From assembly GCA_030431675.1 (NCBI GenBank), contig JAUIIV010000012.1, positions 1 through 33,214 on the forward strand: a DNA stretch of 33,214 bases, written 5' to 3'. The position numbers and the translations under genes are program-made. The stretch is from Gammaproteobacteria bacterium. GTDB taxonomy: Bacteria; Pseudomonadota; Gammaproteobacteria; UBA6186; Azoamicaceae. A model generated the notes under the pieces. That model was not told where the DNA came from. It saw only the letters and a program-made list of their open reading frames with translations, and searched no databases. This document shows positions 8,296-17,097 of the stretch, piece by piece (the stretch's first letter is position 1; each line of letters starts with the position of its first letter).

Positions 8296-9387
8296 TTAAC
8301 TTTGCGCTAGTGCTTGTTCAGGTAAATCTAGAGTGATAGTAGGAAATGCCATATCAGCGCCATGTTTTTGCACTATAGCAGCTATTTTAATAAATATGTC
8401 TTGTTTGACATAAGAGTACTCTATTAACTTGGTCGCTTTGGTAAAACAATATACTAAACAGTCTAGAGTGCTATCACCAAATTGATTGAATGCAACAAAA
8501 ATAGCTTGTCTAGCATCAATATCTGGATGAGACTTTAACATTTCTTCAACTTCATCATTAATTTTTTTAACTTTTTCCATATCTGCATAACGCAAACCAA
8601 ACTGCTCTCGAATTCGCCTGTTTGTCATACGTGATGGATTTTCAATGCTAATGTTTAAGAAAATTGAATTCTGCACATACAGTGGCCGCTTCTCAAAAGT
8701 TCTAATTCTAGTAACACGCCAACCTATATGCTCTACATATCCTTCAATATTTTTGTCTGGTGACTTGATCCAATCGCCGACTTTAAATGGTCGGTCGGTA
8801 AAGATCATAAAACCGCCAAAGAAATTAGCTAACATATCCTTGGCCGCGATACCAACTACCAAAGTACCAGCACTACCTAAAGTTATAATGCCGGCAACAT
8901 TTATCTGTAGCGTCTGCATAAGTACTAGCCCCACTACTACTATGAGCAGAATACTACCTAAACGCCCCATGGCTAAAGCTGTGGTCTTGTCTACTGGCTT
9001 GCGTCCATCAATCGGATTAACCAAGTTATACTCTAAACGACCAATAATGCGCTTAAATACCCACGCTACAGTTAAGATAATTACAATTCGCGCAGCCGTT
9101 TCCAGCCAACTCAAATCAAAGTTAATACCATTAAAGTATTCACGAACAGTAATTGCAATATAGATAAGACCAACAATCCAAATCGTAAAGGATATAGGCA
9201 CACTCACCGCATGCAAAATTGTATTTATATATAAGTTCTTCTCAGCTAGAGAACGCTTGATAACGTTAGAGATAAATATTTTCTGCACAAAATAGATACC
9301 AGCAGTTAAGAGAAAAATCCCTAACACCTCTGGCAACCAGCCAACTACTGCTATGTGCTGTTTATATAATTCTATTAACTTATCCAT
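8296..9387 (-). CDS. MscS-family mechanosensitive ion channel
   Basis: Channels of this family sit in the inner membrane and open under membrane tension to release solutes during osmotic downshock. Several N-terminal hydrophobic segments (about 17-38, 58-82, 93-111 and 140-165) precede the pore helix and MscS core. The core reads GIITLGSAGTLVVGIAAKDM, then NFFGGFMIFTDRPFKVGDWI, the diagnostic TM3-to-beta-domain signature. The C-terminal vestibule includes FNQFGDSTLDCLVYCFT, typical of the larger YnaI/YbdG-like members. Length is 363 residues, longer than E. coli MscS (286). The start overlaps the tatD stop by 8 bases. Which paralogue it matches cannot be settled by eye. Confidence 0.9.
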   Translation of the reverse strand: MDKLIELYKQHIAVVGWLPEVLGIFLLTAGIYFVQKIFISNVIKRSLAEKNLYINTILHAVSVPISFTIWIVGLIYIAITVREYFNGINFDLSWLETAARIVIILTVAWVFKRIIGRLEYNLVNPIDGRKPVDKTTALAMGRLGSILLIVVVGLVLMQTLQINVAGIITLGSAGTLVVGIAAKDMLANFFGGFMIFTDRPFKVGDWIKSPDKNIEGYVEHIGWRVTRIRTFEKRPLYVQNSIFLNISIENPSRMTNRRIREQFGLRYADMEKVKKINDEVEEMLKSHPDIDARQAIFVAFNQFGDSTLDCLVYCFTKATKLIEYSYVKQDIFIKIAAIVQKHGADMAFPTITLDLPEQALAQS

Positions 9388-10165
9388 GGCTATGCTTTAA
9401 AAATAAATCAAGGTAATTTTTGGTGGTCTGCGCTGCTAATTCTTCGACATCCACCCCCTTCAATTCCGCCAAAAAATTAGCCACATGCCTAACATTAGCC
9501 GGTTGGTTTATTTTACCACGTAAAGGCACCGGCGCCAAATAAGGGCAATCTGTTTCTATGAGCATGCGGTCTAGCGGGACTTTCTGGGCAACCTCTTGCA
9601 GGTCTGAAGCATTTTTGAAGGTGACTATGCCAGAAAAAGATATATAGAAGCCCAAATCCATAGCTTGCTTAGCCATAGCATAGTTTTCAGTAAAACAATG
9701 CATTACCCCACCAACTGCCTCAGCTCCTTCCTCACGCAGGATTTGAATAGTATCTTCCCGTGCCTTACGGGTATGAATTATTAGCGGCTTCTTAAGCTGC
9801 AACGCCGCTTGAATATGATTCCTAAACCGCGCTGTCTGCACTGGATCCTGCTCGGAAGTACGATAATAATCAAGGCCAGTCTCGCCAATCGCTACTACAT
9901 CGTCATCATGTGTCGCAGCACTAATGTAGTCATCCACAGTAGGCTCAACGCTTATCTCTTCGTTCGGATGCAAACCTACAGAAATTTTTACATTAATATA
10001 CTTTTTAGCAATATTATATAAATCAGCACACTGGTCCATATGTGTGGCAACACATAACAATAATTCTACGCGATTCTCTACTGCATGCTGGATAACTTGA
10101 TCCATATCCATACCTAAAGCAGGATAATCAAGTAATTGTAAATGGCAATGAGTGTCTACGAACAT
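9380..10165 (-). CDS. tatD: TatD-family metal-dependent DNase
   Basis: TatD-family enzymes are cytoplasmic TIM-barrel hydrolases with two metal ions and 3'-5' exonuclease activity on DNA and RNA. All family motifs are present in order: VDTHCHL (residues 3-9), SVGLHPNE, AIGETGLDYYR, LIIHTRKA, MHCFTE and LIETDCPYLAP. The length of 261 residues is standard. In E. coli the gene at this place in the tmk-holB neighbourhood is ycfH, and in Pseudomonas the order is holB-pilZ-tatD as here. It begins 3 bases after the pilZ stop. Confidence 0.94.
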   Translation of the reverse strand: MFVDTHCHLQLLDYPALGMDMDQVIQHAVENRVELLLCVATHMDQCADLYNIAKKYINVKISVGLHPNEEISVEPTVDDYISAATHDDDVVAIGETGLDYYRTSEQDPVQTARFRNHIQAALQLKKPLIIHTRKAREDTIQILREEGAEAVGGVMHCFTENYAMAKQAMDLGFYISFSGIVTFKNASDLQEVAQKVPLDRMLIETDCPYLAPVPLRGKINQPANVRHVANFLAELKGVDVEELAAQTTKNYLDLFLKHSHG

Positions 10166-10168
10166 AGT

Positions 10169-10573
10169 TTACATCGTATGGGTTTGATCGTGGCTTTGCA
10201 ACCTAGCGCCTAAAATATTTTCTATCTTGATCCTAAACGCTTCACCCTCAGGATCTTCACTAAATTGCACCCCAACTCCCGCAGCTTTATTACCAGGAGA
10301 ACCAACTGGGGTTATCCATACTACGCGTGATTCTACCCGATGGCGCTCTTCTGAGCCTGGTAGTGTGATCAGAAGGCTGAGCTCATCTCCCATAGCAAAC
10401 TTCTTTTTAGTAGGTATAAATAGCCCACCTGATTTCAAAAATGACATGTATGCAGCATATAAAACTTCAGTATCTTTAATCGTGATTGACAGTGTCTTTT
10501 TTTTAACTTCATCAGCCTCAAACTTAGGAACTTCCTTAGTTTTGTCATCTTCTGGTTCTTCTGGTGAAGCCAT
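10169..10573 (-). CDS. pilZ: Type IV pilus biogenesis protein PilZ
   Basis: This is the founding-type PilZ, needed in Pseudomonas for type IV pilus assembly through interaction with PilB and FimX. KTLSITIKDTEVLYAAYMSF, then LKSGGLFIPT, VESRVVWITPVGSPGNKAAG and GVGVQFSEDPEGEA follow the Pseudomonas PilZ pattern closely, including a THTM ending. As in that protein, the arginine motif (RxxxR) used to bind cyclic-di-GMP is absent, so nucleotide binding is not expected. An acidic and Lys-rich N-terminal extension of about 28 residues is unusual. It lies between holB (10 bases away) and tatD, its conserved place. Its retention beside a broken pilin gene at 13265 is notable. Confidence 0.92.
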   Translation of the reverse strand: MASPEEPEDDKTKEVPKFEADEVKKKTLSITIKDTEVLYAAYMSFLKSGGLFIPTKKKFAMGDELSLLITLPGSEERHRVESRVVWITPVGSPGNKAAGVGVQFSEDPEGEAFRIKIENILGARLQSHDQTHTM

Positions 10574-10583
10574 CTGTTCTACC

Positions 10584-11288
10584 CTACAATAAAATATTTT
10601 CTAAAGTTAATTGCTGATTAGCTTGCATACCCTGCTTACGCCATTTATTAGCTTGACGAGTTTTATCAAACATTTCCCACAATCTAGCGTTTGGAATATT
10701 CACTTGTTTCTCGCCTAAATAACAACCCTTGATAATCCCAGCAACTGTCATTTCCAACCAGTATAGCACGTCATCTGCACACATTTTTTGCCACTTATCA
10801 ACTATTTGCATAACAGTCACCAAGTTACCTGCCCAAAGAGCTACTAAATCCTGCTCCATTTGCTTAGTATATATATCTTCTTTATCTACATTGTTATTAA
10901 GTTGCCACACCTGGCATCGACTAATAATTGTTGGCAGCAACAGTTGAGAATGTGAACTCATCAATATAAATAATGTGGCAACTCCTGGCTCTTCAAGTAC
11001 TTTAAGTAATGAGTTGGCAGCATAAGCATTAAGCTTATCGGCCTGAGATAACAAGACTATTTTTTTATCGGCTAATTGTGGTTTACTATTTACAAACTCA
11101 CTCAACGCACGAATTTGCTCTAAATCATCGGCAATCTCTATAAAATCTGGATGGGCATGAGCAGAAAATAGCTCTCGAGTACGCTTATCATTTCCCAGTT
11201 GTGATACACAATATTCATGTACTTGCTGATAATCAGCCCCCACTAATAACTGCGGCAATGCTAAATTAGCTTGCGGTAAAGTGAGCAT
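10584..11288 (-). CDS. holB: DNA polymerase III delta' subunit (shortened)
   Basis: Delta' is the rigid AAA-fold stator of the clamp loader. ADKLNAYAANSLLKVLEEP (about residues 83-101) is the classic sensor-side helix motif, and TIISRCQVW matches the SRC motif that contacts a neighbouring subunit ATP site. The protein has 234 residues against 334 in E. coli. Its N-terminus lacks both a P-loop and the four-cysteine zinc module, and the C-terminal collar domain is reduced. The start at 11288 has GAGGT six bases upstream and overlaps the end of tmk by 23 bases. Position between tmk and pilZ confirms the assignment. Delta' does not hydrolyse ATP, so loss of the P-loop may be tolerated. Confidence 0.87.
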   Translation of the reverse strand: MLTLPQANLALPQLLVGADYQQVHEYCVSQLGNDKRTRELFSAHAHPDFIEIADDLEQIRALSEFVNSKPQLADKKIVLLSQADKLNAYAANSLLKVLEEPGVATLFILMSSHSQLLLPTIISRCQVWQLNNNVDKEDIYTKQMEQDLVALWAGNLVTVMQIVDKWQKMCADDVLYWLEMTVAGIIKGCYLGEKQVNIPNARLWEMFDKTRQANKWRKQGMQANQQLTLENILL

Positions 11289-11913
11289 CTACTACCTCAA
11301 CAATAGCATTATGCAATGGCTGGATATCTTGCATAGCATCAAATACTTTATATCGATTGGGATTTCCATGGGCGCGCGCTAAATAAATTTTATTAGCCCG
11401 CTCAAAAAATGTTAGTTTTTCTATCTCTATTCTATCGCCAGTGCCAACTCCCTTAGCACGTTGTAAACATTTTTCTATATCAGTTGATTCTAAGATAACA
11501 GTTAAATCAGGCCTAAAATCGCCTTGAACTAGGTTTTCTAGCTGTAGAATATTTTGCAGATATATACCTCTGCCACCACCCTGGTAAGCATAAGTAGCAT
11601 CGGTGAACCGGTCACAAATTACACATTTACCTTCTGAAAGTGCGGGTTTAATAACATTCGCCAAATGCTGAGCACGTGCTGCAAACATTAACAGCATTTC
11701 CGTATTCGGCTCCATATGCTCTTGACGATGTTTAAGGAGTAGTTCACGAATCTCTTCAGCTATCTCAGTGCCACCTGGCTCTCGTGTAGTTAGAACATCT
11801 ACTCCTGAAGACTTGATAGCCTCTGCGAGCAAGCTTACTTGGGTTGACTTGCCAACCCCCTCAATCCCCTCAAAGTTAATAAATTTACCACCACAGTTAT
11901 CAAGGCCCTGCAT
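11266..11913 (-). CDS. tmk: Thymidylate kinase
   Basis: Tmk phosphorylates dTMP to dTDP. The Walker A loop FEGIEGVGKST is at about residues 14-24. TTREPGGTEIAEEIR is the substrate-binding DR(E)PGGT motif, and VICDRFTDATYAYQGGGRG includes the DRF motif and the product-side loop. Length is 215 residues, normal for the family. The start at 11913 is preceded by GGAG nine bases upstream and lies inside the end of the transporter gene, giving a 79-base overlap. The order mltG ... tmk-holB is the conserved gammaproteobacterial one, here interrupted by the transporter and pilin genes. Confidence 0.94.
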   Translation of the reverse strand: MQGLDNCGGKFINFEGIEGVGKSTQVSLLAEAIKSSGVDVLTTREPGGTEIAEEIRELLLKHRQEHMEPNTEMLLMFAARAQHLANVIKPALSEGKCVICDRFTDATYAYQGGGRGIYLQNILQLENLVQGDFRPDLTVILESTDIEKCLQRAKGVGTGDRIEIEKLTFFERANKIYLARAHGNPNRYKVFDAMQDIQPLHNAIVEVVDAHFTAS

Positions 11914-13124
11914 AAAGTTCGCTCCATAAAGACAATAACAGCTAAAGAATACCCGAGTATTATATATGACGGTAAGCGATAATCGAAGCCATAACAGGTA
12001 ATAAATAATATGGGACTCACACCGCCTATCCAGGACATGCCCATATTGTAAGACAAGAACGAGCCAGTATAACGATACTCTTGTTGATACAGTTCCGCTA
12101 AAAATCCAGGAAAACTACCCGCAAAAAAACCTAGACTGGCCAACATTATACAAGACAGGATAGTAATAACTTTAATATCCAAAGCGCTCATGTTAAGAAA
12201 CAATACAAAACCCACAGCACCCATAACCAAAGCAGCAATAGTCATTAAATATTTTCTAGGATATTTATCTGAAAGAAATCCTGCAATTAGTGAAAAACCA
12301 GAGGGCAATAAACTACCAGCACTCAATACCGCTAAAGCATTACCCATACTTAATTGCTTAACATATTGCAACTGATGGACTAGAAAACTGAAAAGAGCGT
12401 AAGAAATACAGCCTACATAACCGGATAAAAACACCCCGAATAAAAAGTCTCGTGGCTGTTTCTTAAACACCGATTGTAAAGGTACCACCTCTGGTCGTTT
12501 ACTAAGAATATTGTCATCTATATTAAGACGCAAAAAAAGACCGATTGTCCCGACTAAAAAGCCAGCGATTATAAAAGGCGAGCGCCATTGATAATAATTA
12601 CCATCACCCAGCATGTGCGCCATAACCCAACTAGCGCTCATCATGCCTAATCCTGTAACAACAGCAGACATACTTGATACTAAACCAAAACGTTTGGCAA
12701 ACCATGCATTGTTCTTCATAAAAACACTAGGTAAATTGTATTCTGGACTAACAGCAATACTTTGTAATAGACGCATAGCTAATAAGGAAACAGGAGCCCA
12801 CACCCCTATCATCTCGTAAGTAGGCAATACACCTATTGCAATGGTAGCAAAGGACATCATTGCCATTGAAATCAACATAGCTTGCTTGCTACTCCTAGCA
12901 TCAGCTAAGTGCCCAAACCAAATAGCACCAAGAGGTCGCATTAAGTAACTAATCGCAAAAATACCCCAAGTAGCCAAAATGGCAACTAAAGGGTCACCCT
13001 GCGGGAAAAATTGTTTCGCTATTAAAGGAGCACAAAATGAATATAAGGCTAAATCAAAGAACTCTAGAAAAGTCCCCAATGATGAAGCAAATAGAAAGCT
13101 ATATAAGCGTTTTTTACTAGTCAT
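11835..13124 (-). CDS. Major facilitator transporter of the metabolite:H+ symporter (ProP-like) type
   Basis: The protein has 429 residues and about 12 hydrophobic segments, as in the major facilitator superfamily. SLGTFLEFFDLALYSFCAPL at the N-terminus and RPLGAIWFGHLADARSSKQA in the loop 2-3 region match the MHS subfamily, which includes the osmolyte and citrate carriers ProP and CitA. RLLQSIAVSPEYNLPS stands where family members have RLLQGFSVGGEY. The substrate cannot be predicted; intracellular bacteria often carry many such carriers. The last 26 codons overlap the start of tmk, an unusually long overlap, so the C-terminus may be extended by mutation. The gene is an insertion into the conserved mltG-tmk order. 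It is divergent from the pilin gene, with 140 bases between them. Confidence 0.85.
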   Translation of the reverse strand: MTSKKRLYSFLFASSLGTFLEFFDLALYSFCAPLIAKQFFPQGDPLVAILATWGIFAISYLMRPLGAIWFGHLADARSSKQAMLISMAMMSFATIAIGVLPTYEMIGVWAPVSLLAMRLLQSIAVSPEYNLPSVFMKNNAWFAKRFGLVSSMSAVVTGLGMMSASWVMAHMLGDGNYYQWRSPFIIAGFLVGTIGLFLRLNIDDNILSKRPEVVPLQSVFKKQPRDFLFGVFLSGYVGCISYALFSFLVHQLQYVKQLSMGNALAVLSAGSLLPSGFSLIAGFLSDKYPRKYLMTIAALVMGAVGFVLFLNMSALDIKVITILSCIMLASLGFFAGSFPGFLAELYQQEYRYTGSFLSYNMGMSWIGGVSPILFITCYGFDYRLPSYIILGYSLAVIVFMERTLCRALITVVVNLLTLRGLRGLASQPK

Positions 13125-13159
13125 CCGCGAATTCTAACCTAGGTGCTAGGCTTTAGCAA

Positions 13160-13231
13160 TTGGAAATTCTATAACCACACCAATATAAAAGTGTATACAC
13201 ACATTAAACATACTGATATATGTACTATACT
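13160..13231 (+). promoter_or_regulatory. Candidate sigma-70-type promoters for the pilin gene
   Basis: Two candidate pairs face the pilin gene. The first is TTGGAA (13160-13165) and TATAAA (13184-13189), 18 bases apart. The second is TTAAAC (13204-13209) and TATACT (13226-13231), 16 bases apart. The perfect 10-base palindrome GTGTATACAC (13191-13200) sits between them and could be an operator shared with the divergent transporter gene. All of this is pattern reading in AT-rich DNA and is unconfirmed. Confidence 0.35.
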
Positions 13232-13264
13232 TAAACCAAATATAGTGTTGGTCGGGGCGTTTAT

Positions 13265-13862
13265 ATGAAAAGGCCTGGGTTTAGTTTGATTGAATTGCTT
13301 GTAGTGATAGCAATTGTGGCTATTCTCGCGGCTGTAGCTCAGCCTGCGTACAAAGAATACGTCTACAAGACAAGAGTAATGAGTTGTAGTTCCTATAGTG
13401 GACTACGTACTTGATAAGTCTAAAGAGTACTTCTCTATCCACGGTAGTTTTCCGTCCACAGCTGATCAAATAGGGCTTAGTGCTACTCCGAGTTCAATCT
13501 ATATTGATAATCCAGGAGACGTAAATCCATACTTAACCAGCTTACGCGTAGGTCTTCAAGGCACGCCTCAGTGTAGTGCGTGTAACGGCTCATTTAGAAT
13601 AAACGGGGTTTTTGATCTAGCTGCTTTAGGTATCGATGGTGATACTGGAGTATTTCAATGCTATTATTTCCACCAAAATGGTACTGTAAGAGGGAACTGT
13701 TCTTACTCTATTGAAATAGATCCCGGCGTATACAAAGTAGTTGACTACATACCAGGATGGTACACCTGTCTAGACTCAAGCTGCTCAACAAATTTTTATT
13801 ATGCTCACAAAGATGGCTATCAAGGTAATCCTGGATTTACTAGTTGTAACTGTCTTAACTAG
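13265..13862 (+). pseudogene. Type IV pilin-like gene, frameshifted, cysteine-rich
   Basis: ATG 13265 opens MKRPGFSLIELLVVIAIVAI, a textbook type IV prepilin leader: short basic leader, cleavage after Gly5, Phe at +1 and Glu at +5. After ...KTRVM the frame hits a stop (TGA) within about 12 codons. The +1 frame then continues as VVVPIVDYVLDKSKEYFSIH and stays open to a TAG at 13860-13862. A one-base insertion or two-base deletion near 13379-13383 therefore splits a gene of roughly 195 codons. Without it, the second part could only start at GTG 13398, lacking the membrane anchor. The globular part has eight cysteines, including CSAC and CNC pairs, which is many for a pilin. It lies on the strand opposite to its neighbours, and its 3' end overlaps the mltG end by four bases. 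Confidence 0.75.
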
Positions 13863-14854
13863 TTCCTAGCCCTTCTCTTCTCTGCTACCGCATTATTATG
13901 TTGCTCAAGCGTAGAGCTAAATATATGCTTACCACCCGTAGTCGCAACAAAATACAATGTATCGCCAGAGGCTGGATGTAATGCAGCATATATAGCACTT
14001 TCACTTGGAATTGCGATAGGTGTTGGAGGCAAACCCTTATTAATATAAGTGTTGTAAGGGGAAACATAACTTAAATGTCCTTTAAGCAATTGTCCCTGCA
14101 ACTTATCACCAAGCGCATATATAACCGTTGGATCTGCCTGTAGGCGCATATTCTTTTGTAAACGACGATGATACACCCCAGCAATCTCAGTATGCTCTGT
14201 ATAATAACCAGACTCTTTTTCAATAATTGAAGCTAACACTAAAGCAGCATAAGGATCTGATAATTTGATATCTGGATCACGGTTTTTCCACAACAACTGT
14301 AAACGCTCCTGCATATTAAAATATGCACGGCGTATAATCTCAGCATCGGTTGTGCCAGCAGTAAAGAAATATGTATCAGGCCACAGTAATCCCTCTAAAT
14401 TCTCTACCGGTAAACGTAACTCAGCAATTCTCTCTGCGGGTGATAAGTCACATAAAACTTTTTTTACCTTTGACTCACGCTCTAAAGAAGCTAACACATC
14501 TTGTACCCGCTGTCCTTCTATAATAGTAAATGGATACTGGCGGACATAACCATTACTAATGATGTCTAATAATTGCAGGGGGGTAGAACCGTAGGTAATC
14601 AAATACTCACCGGCATGTATTTTATGCGCAAATCCAAAATATAAAGCGTACCAACGCAACAACCTAGGGTGGTCAAAAGCCTTATCTTCGTATAATTTTT
14701 TTGTAATTTTATGAAAAGAAGTTCCAGGGGGTATGTTAAGTTCATACCCCTCAATAGGTAAGTTCATCTCTGCACGCGCTAAATGATGCCAAGTGTATGC
14801 TGAGAATAAACTTCCTAGCAACAATATTGCAAGGAAAAAATGTACCTTAAGCAT
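13859..14854 (-). CDS. mltG: Endolytic murein transglycosylase MltG
   Basis: MltG is an inner-membrane lytic transglycosylase that cuts nascent glycan strands and sets their length. One N-terminal membrane segment (about residues 4-20) is followed by a LysM-like region ([20 protein letters not shown]). The YceG catalytic domain includes [20 protein letters not shown], with the catalytic Glu in the EKES motif. [34 protein letters not shown] and [17 protein letters not shown] are family signatures. Length is 331 residues, close to E. coli YceG (340). It overlaps the end of fabF by 8 bases. The pabC gene usually between fabF and mltG is missing. Confidence 0.94.
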   Translation of the reverse strand: MLKVHFFLAILLLGSLFSAYTWHHLARAEMNLPIEGYELNIPPGTSFHKITKKLYEDKAFDHPRLLRWYALYFGFAHKIHAGEYLITYGSTPLQLLDIISNGYVRQYPFTIIEGQRVQDVLASLERESKVKKVLCDLSPAERIAELRLPVENLEGLLWPDTYFFTAGTTDAEIIRRAYFNMQERLQLLWKNRDPDIKLSDPYAALVLASIIEKESGYYTEHTEIAGVYHRRLQKNMRLQADPTVIYALGDKLQGQLLKGHLSYVSPYNTYINKGLPPTPIAIPSESAIYAALHPASGDTLYFVATTGGKHIFSSTLEQHNNAVAEKRRARN

Positions 14855-16094
14855 TAATTTTTTTGAAGATTAAAGATCCGTTTGTACCACCAAAACCAAA
14901 AGAATTAGATAAAGCCACTTCTACAATAGCTTCACGAGCCTTATGAGGTACATAATCTAAATCAGCACCTTCATCAGGATTATCCAAATTAATTGTAGGT
15001 GGCACAATATTTTCATTTACTGCCATAGCTGTAAATATAGCTTCAACCGCTCCAGCTGCGCCAAGTAAATGTCCTGTCATAGACTTAGTAGAGCTTACCA
15101 GAATTTTCTTAGCATGCTCGTCACCCAAAACTCTTTTGATAGAGTTACTCTCTTCTACATCACCAGCCGGTGTAGAAGTACCATGTGCATTTATATAATT
15201 TATCTGATCTGCATTCATCTCAGCATTGTTAAGAGCATTCTGCATCGCATTCTGCGCACCTTCACCAGATGGACGTGTTATGTGAAATGCATCAGAGCTC
15301 ATACCAAAACCTGCAACCTCTGCAATAATATTCGCACCGCGACGCTTTGCATGTTCGTATTCTTCTAACACCATAGCACCTGCACCATCGCCTAACACAA
15401 AGCCATCGCGTTCTTTATCCCAAGGACGACTAGCTTTTTCTGGCGCATCATTGCGCTTGGATAATGCACGTACAGCACAAAAACCGCCTATGCCTAATGG
15501 AGTACTCGCTTTCTCAGCTCCACCAGCGACTATCACATCAGCATCGCCATACTGAATAGCTCTATAAGCAAGACCAATTGCATGCGTACCTGTAGTACAA
15601 GCTGTTGCTGGAGCCAAACTCAAACCACGAAAACCAAACATAATCGACAGTTGCCCAGCAATCATGTTGATGATTGCTCCTGGAATAAAGAAGGGGCTCA
15701 CCTTACGCGGCCCTGACTCATGCAGAACCATTGTTTGCTTTTCAATAGTGTCTATACCGCCGATACCAGACCCCATGATTACACCAACTCTATCTAAATC
15801 AAGCTGCTGTAATTGCTGATCAAGACGTGCATCTTCAATGGCTTCTTTACCTGCTGCAATACCATACAGAATAAAAATATCACTCTTACGCGCCTCTTTA
15901 GCTGACATAAACTGTTCAGCATTAAAATCAGGCACTAAGCCAGCAAATTTGGTAGCAAAATCAGTAGTATCAAACTCTGTTATTAATCGTACTCCGCTTT
16001 TGCCAGCCAAAGCATTCTGCCACGACGTAGTAAGCCCTATACCAAGCGGGCTTACCATTCCCTGTCCAGTTATAACAACACGACGCTTAGTCAT
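14847..16094 (-). CDS. fabF: 3-oxoacyl-ACP synthase II
   Basis: FabF condenses malonyl-ACP with growing acyl-ACP in fatty acid elongation. The Cys-His-His triad is visible: Cys166 in [14 protein letters not shown], one His in [11 protein letters not shown] and the second in [15 protein letters not shown]. The C-terminal [16 protein letters not shown] is the conserved glycine-rich end. Length is 415 residues (E. coli 413). It lies one base after the acpP stop, so the two are probably translationally coupled, as in most Gammaproteobacteria. Confidence 0.96.
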   Translation of the reverse strand: MTKRRVVITGQGMVSPLGIGLTTSWQNALAGKSGVRLITEFDTTDFATKFAGLVPDFNAEQFMSAKEARKSDIFILYGIAAGKEAIEDARLDQQLQQLDLDRVGVIMGSGIGGIDTIEKQTMVLHESGPRKVSPFFIPGAIINMIAGQLSIMFGFRGLSLAPATACTTGTHAIGLAYRAIQYGDADVIVAGGAEKASTPLGIGGFCAVRALSKRNDAPEKASRPWDKERDGFVLGDGAGAMVLEEYEHAKRRGANIIAEVAGFGMSSDAFHITRPSGEGAQNAMQNALNNAEMNADQINYINAHGTSTPAGDVEESNSIKRVLGDEHAKKILVSSTKSMTGHLLGAAGAVEAIFTAMAVNENIVPPTINLDNPDEGADLDYVPHKAREAIVEVALSNSFGFGGTNGSLIFKKINA

Positions 16095-16095
16095 A

Positions 16096-16344
16096 TTAGC
16101 TTTCTTCTACTGAGCTAGCACGAGCTTTTACGAAATCAATAGCGTCTTTCACAGTCAAAATCTTTTGTGCTTCTTCATCAGGAATTTCTGTTTCAAAACG
16201 CTCTTCCAAAGCCATTACTAATTCTACTGTGTCTAAAGAATCAGCGCCTAAGTCACCAACAAAAGATGCCTCTGGCACCACTTTGTCTTCACTCACACTT
16301 AATTGCTCGGCAATTATTTTTTTTACTTGTTCCTCAATGTTCAT
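16096..16344 (-). CDS. acpP: Acyl carrier protein
   Basis: ACP carries the growing acyl chain on a phosphopantetheine arm. [20 protein letters not shown] holds the attachment Ser (Ser36 counting Met) in the invariant DSL motif. The protein is small (82 residues) and acidic, with the usual four-helix pattern ([15 protein letters not shown], then [18 protein letters not shown]). It stands between fabG and fabF, its standard place. The 33-base gap to fabG contains AGGAGC-type sequence just ahead of the ATG (complement of the bases after 16344), consistent with strong translation of an abundant protein. Confidence 0.96.
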   Translation of the reverse strand: MNIEEQVKKIIAEQLSVSEDKVVPEASFVGDLGADSLDTVELVMALEERFETEIPDEEAQKILTVKDAIDFVKARASSVEES

Positions 16345-16377
16345 AATACTAAGCTCCTATCAATTATTGCTTAAGGG

Positions 16378-17097
16378 TTAATTCATCAACATGCCGCCAT
16401 TAACATGGATAGTCTCTCCAGTAATGTAAGCTGCCGCATCAGAAACTAAAAACTGCACCGCTAAGGCAATGTCTTTGGCCTGCCCCATACGCTGCATTGG
16501 AATTTGTTGCAAGATTTTGTCTTGCTGTTCACTCGTCAATTTATTAGTCATATCGGTTTCTATAAAACCAGGAGCTACCACATTTATGGTGATACCTCTA
16601 GACGCAACTTCATAGGCAATTGATTTGCTCATGCCTATAACACCAGACTTTGCTGCTGCATAATTTGCCTGCCCTGGGTTACCAGTCAGCGCAACTACCG
16701 AGCTAATATTAACAATACGTCCCCATCTAGCCTTTATCATAGAGCGCATACAAGCACGTGTTAATCTAAAAACACCTGATAAATTAGCGTCTATAACTTT
16801 GCTCCACTCATTATCTTTCATGCGCATAAACAAATTGTCTGCAGTAATACCAGCATTGTTAATCAAAATTTCTGGCATACCAGCACTTTCTGTCATAGTC
16901 GCTAATGCAGCATCGATACTCTGTTGATTCGTAACATCCAACACCAATCCAGTACCAAAATCATTAATACTAGCAGCGCCTTTCTCACTAGTTGCAGTAC
17001 CAAAAACTATCGCACCTTGTGCAGCTAGTTGATGTCCTATTGCTCGTCCTATGCCACGGCTTGCACCAGTTACTAAAACAACCTTTTTATCTAACAT
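16378..17097 (-). CDS. fabG: 3-oxoacyl-ACP reductase
   Basis: FabG reduces 3-oxoacyl-ACP with NADPH. It is a short-chain dehydrogenase with the cofactor loop TGASRGIGRAIG (about 10-21) and the NNAG motif at about 80-83. The catalytic residues are Ser133 in NISSV and the Tyr146/Lys150 pair in NYAAAK. The ending YITGETIHVNGGMLMN is typical. Length is 239 residues (E. coli 244). The start overlaps the end of fabD by 7 bases. Confidence 0.96.
   Translation of the reverse strand: MLDKKVVLVTGASRGIGRAIGHQLAAQGAIVFGTATSEKGAASINDFGTGLVLDVTNQQSIDAALATMTESAGMPEILINNAGITADNLFMRMKDNEWSKVIDANLSGVFRLTRACMRSMIKARWGRIVNISSVVALTGNPGQANYAAAKSGVIGMSKSIAYEVASRGITINVVAPGFIETDMTNKLTSEQQDKILQQIPMQRMGQAKDIALAVQFLVSDAAAYITGETIHVNGGMLMN

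Noticed and set aside
8645..9163. Plus-strand open frame of 172 codons opposite the MscS-type gene
   Set aside because: It is antisense to a clear family member and resembles no protein; it is a by-product of codon bias in the real gene.
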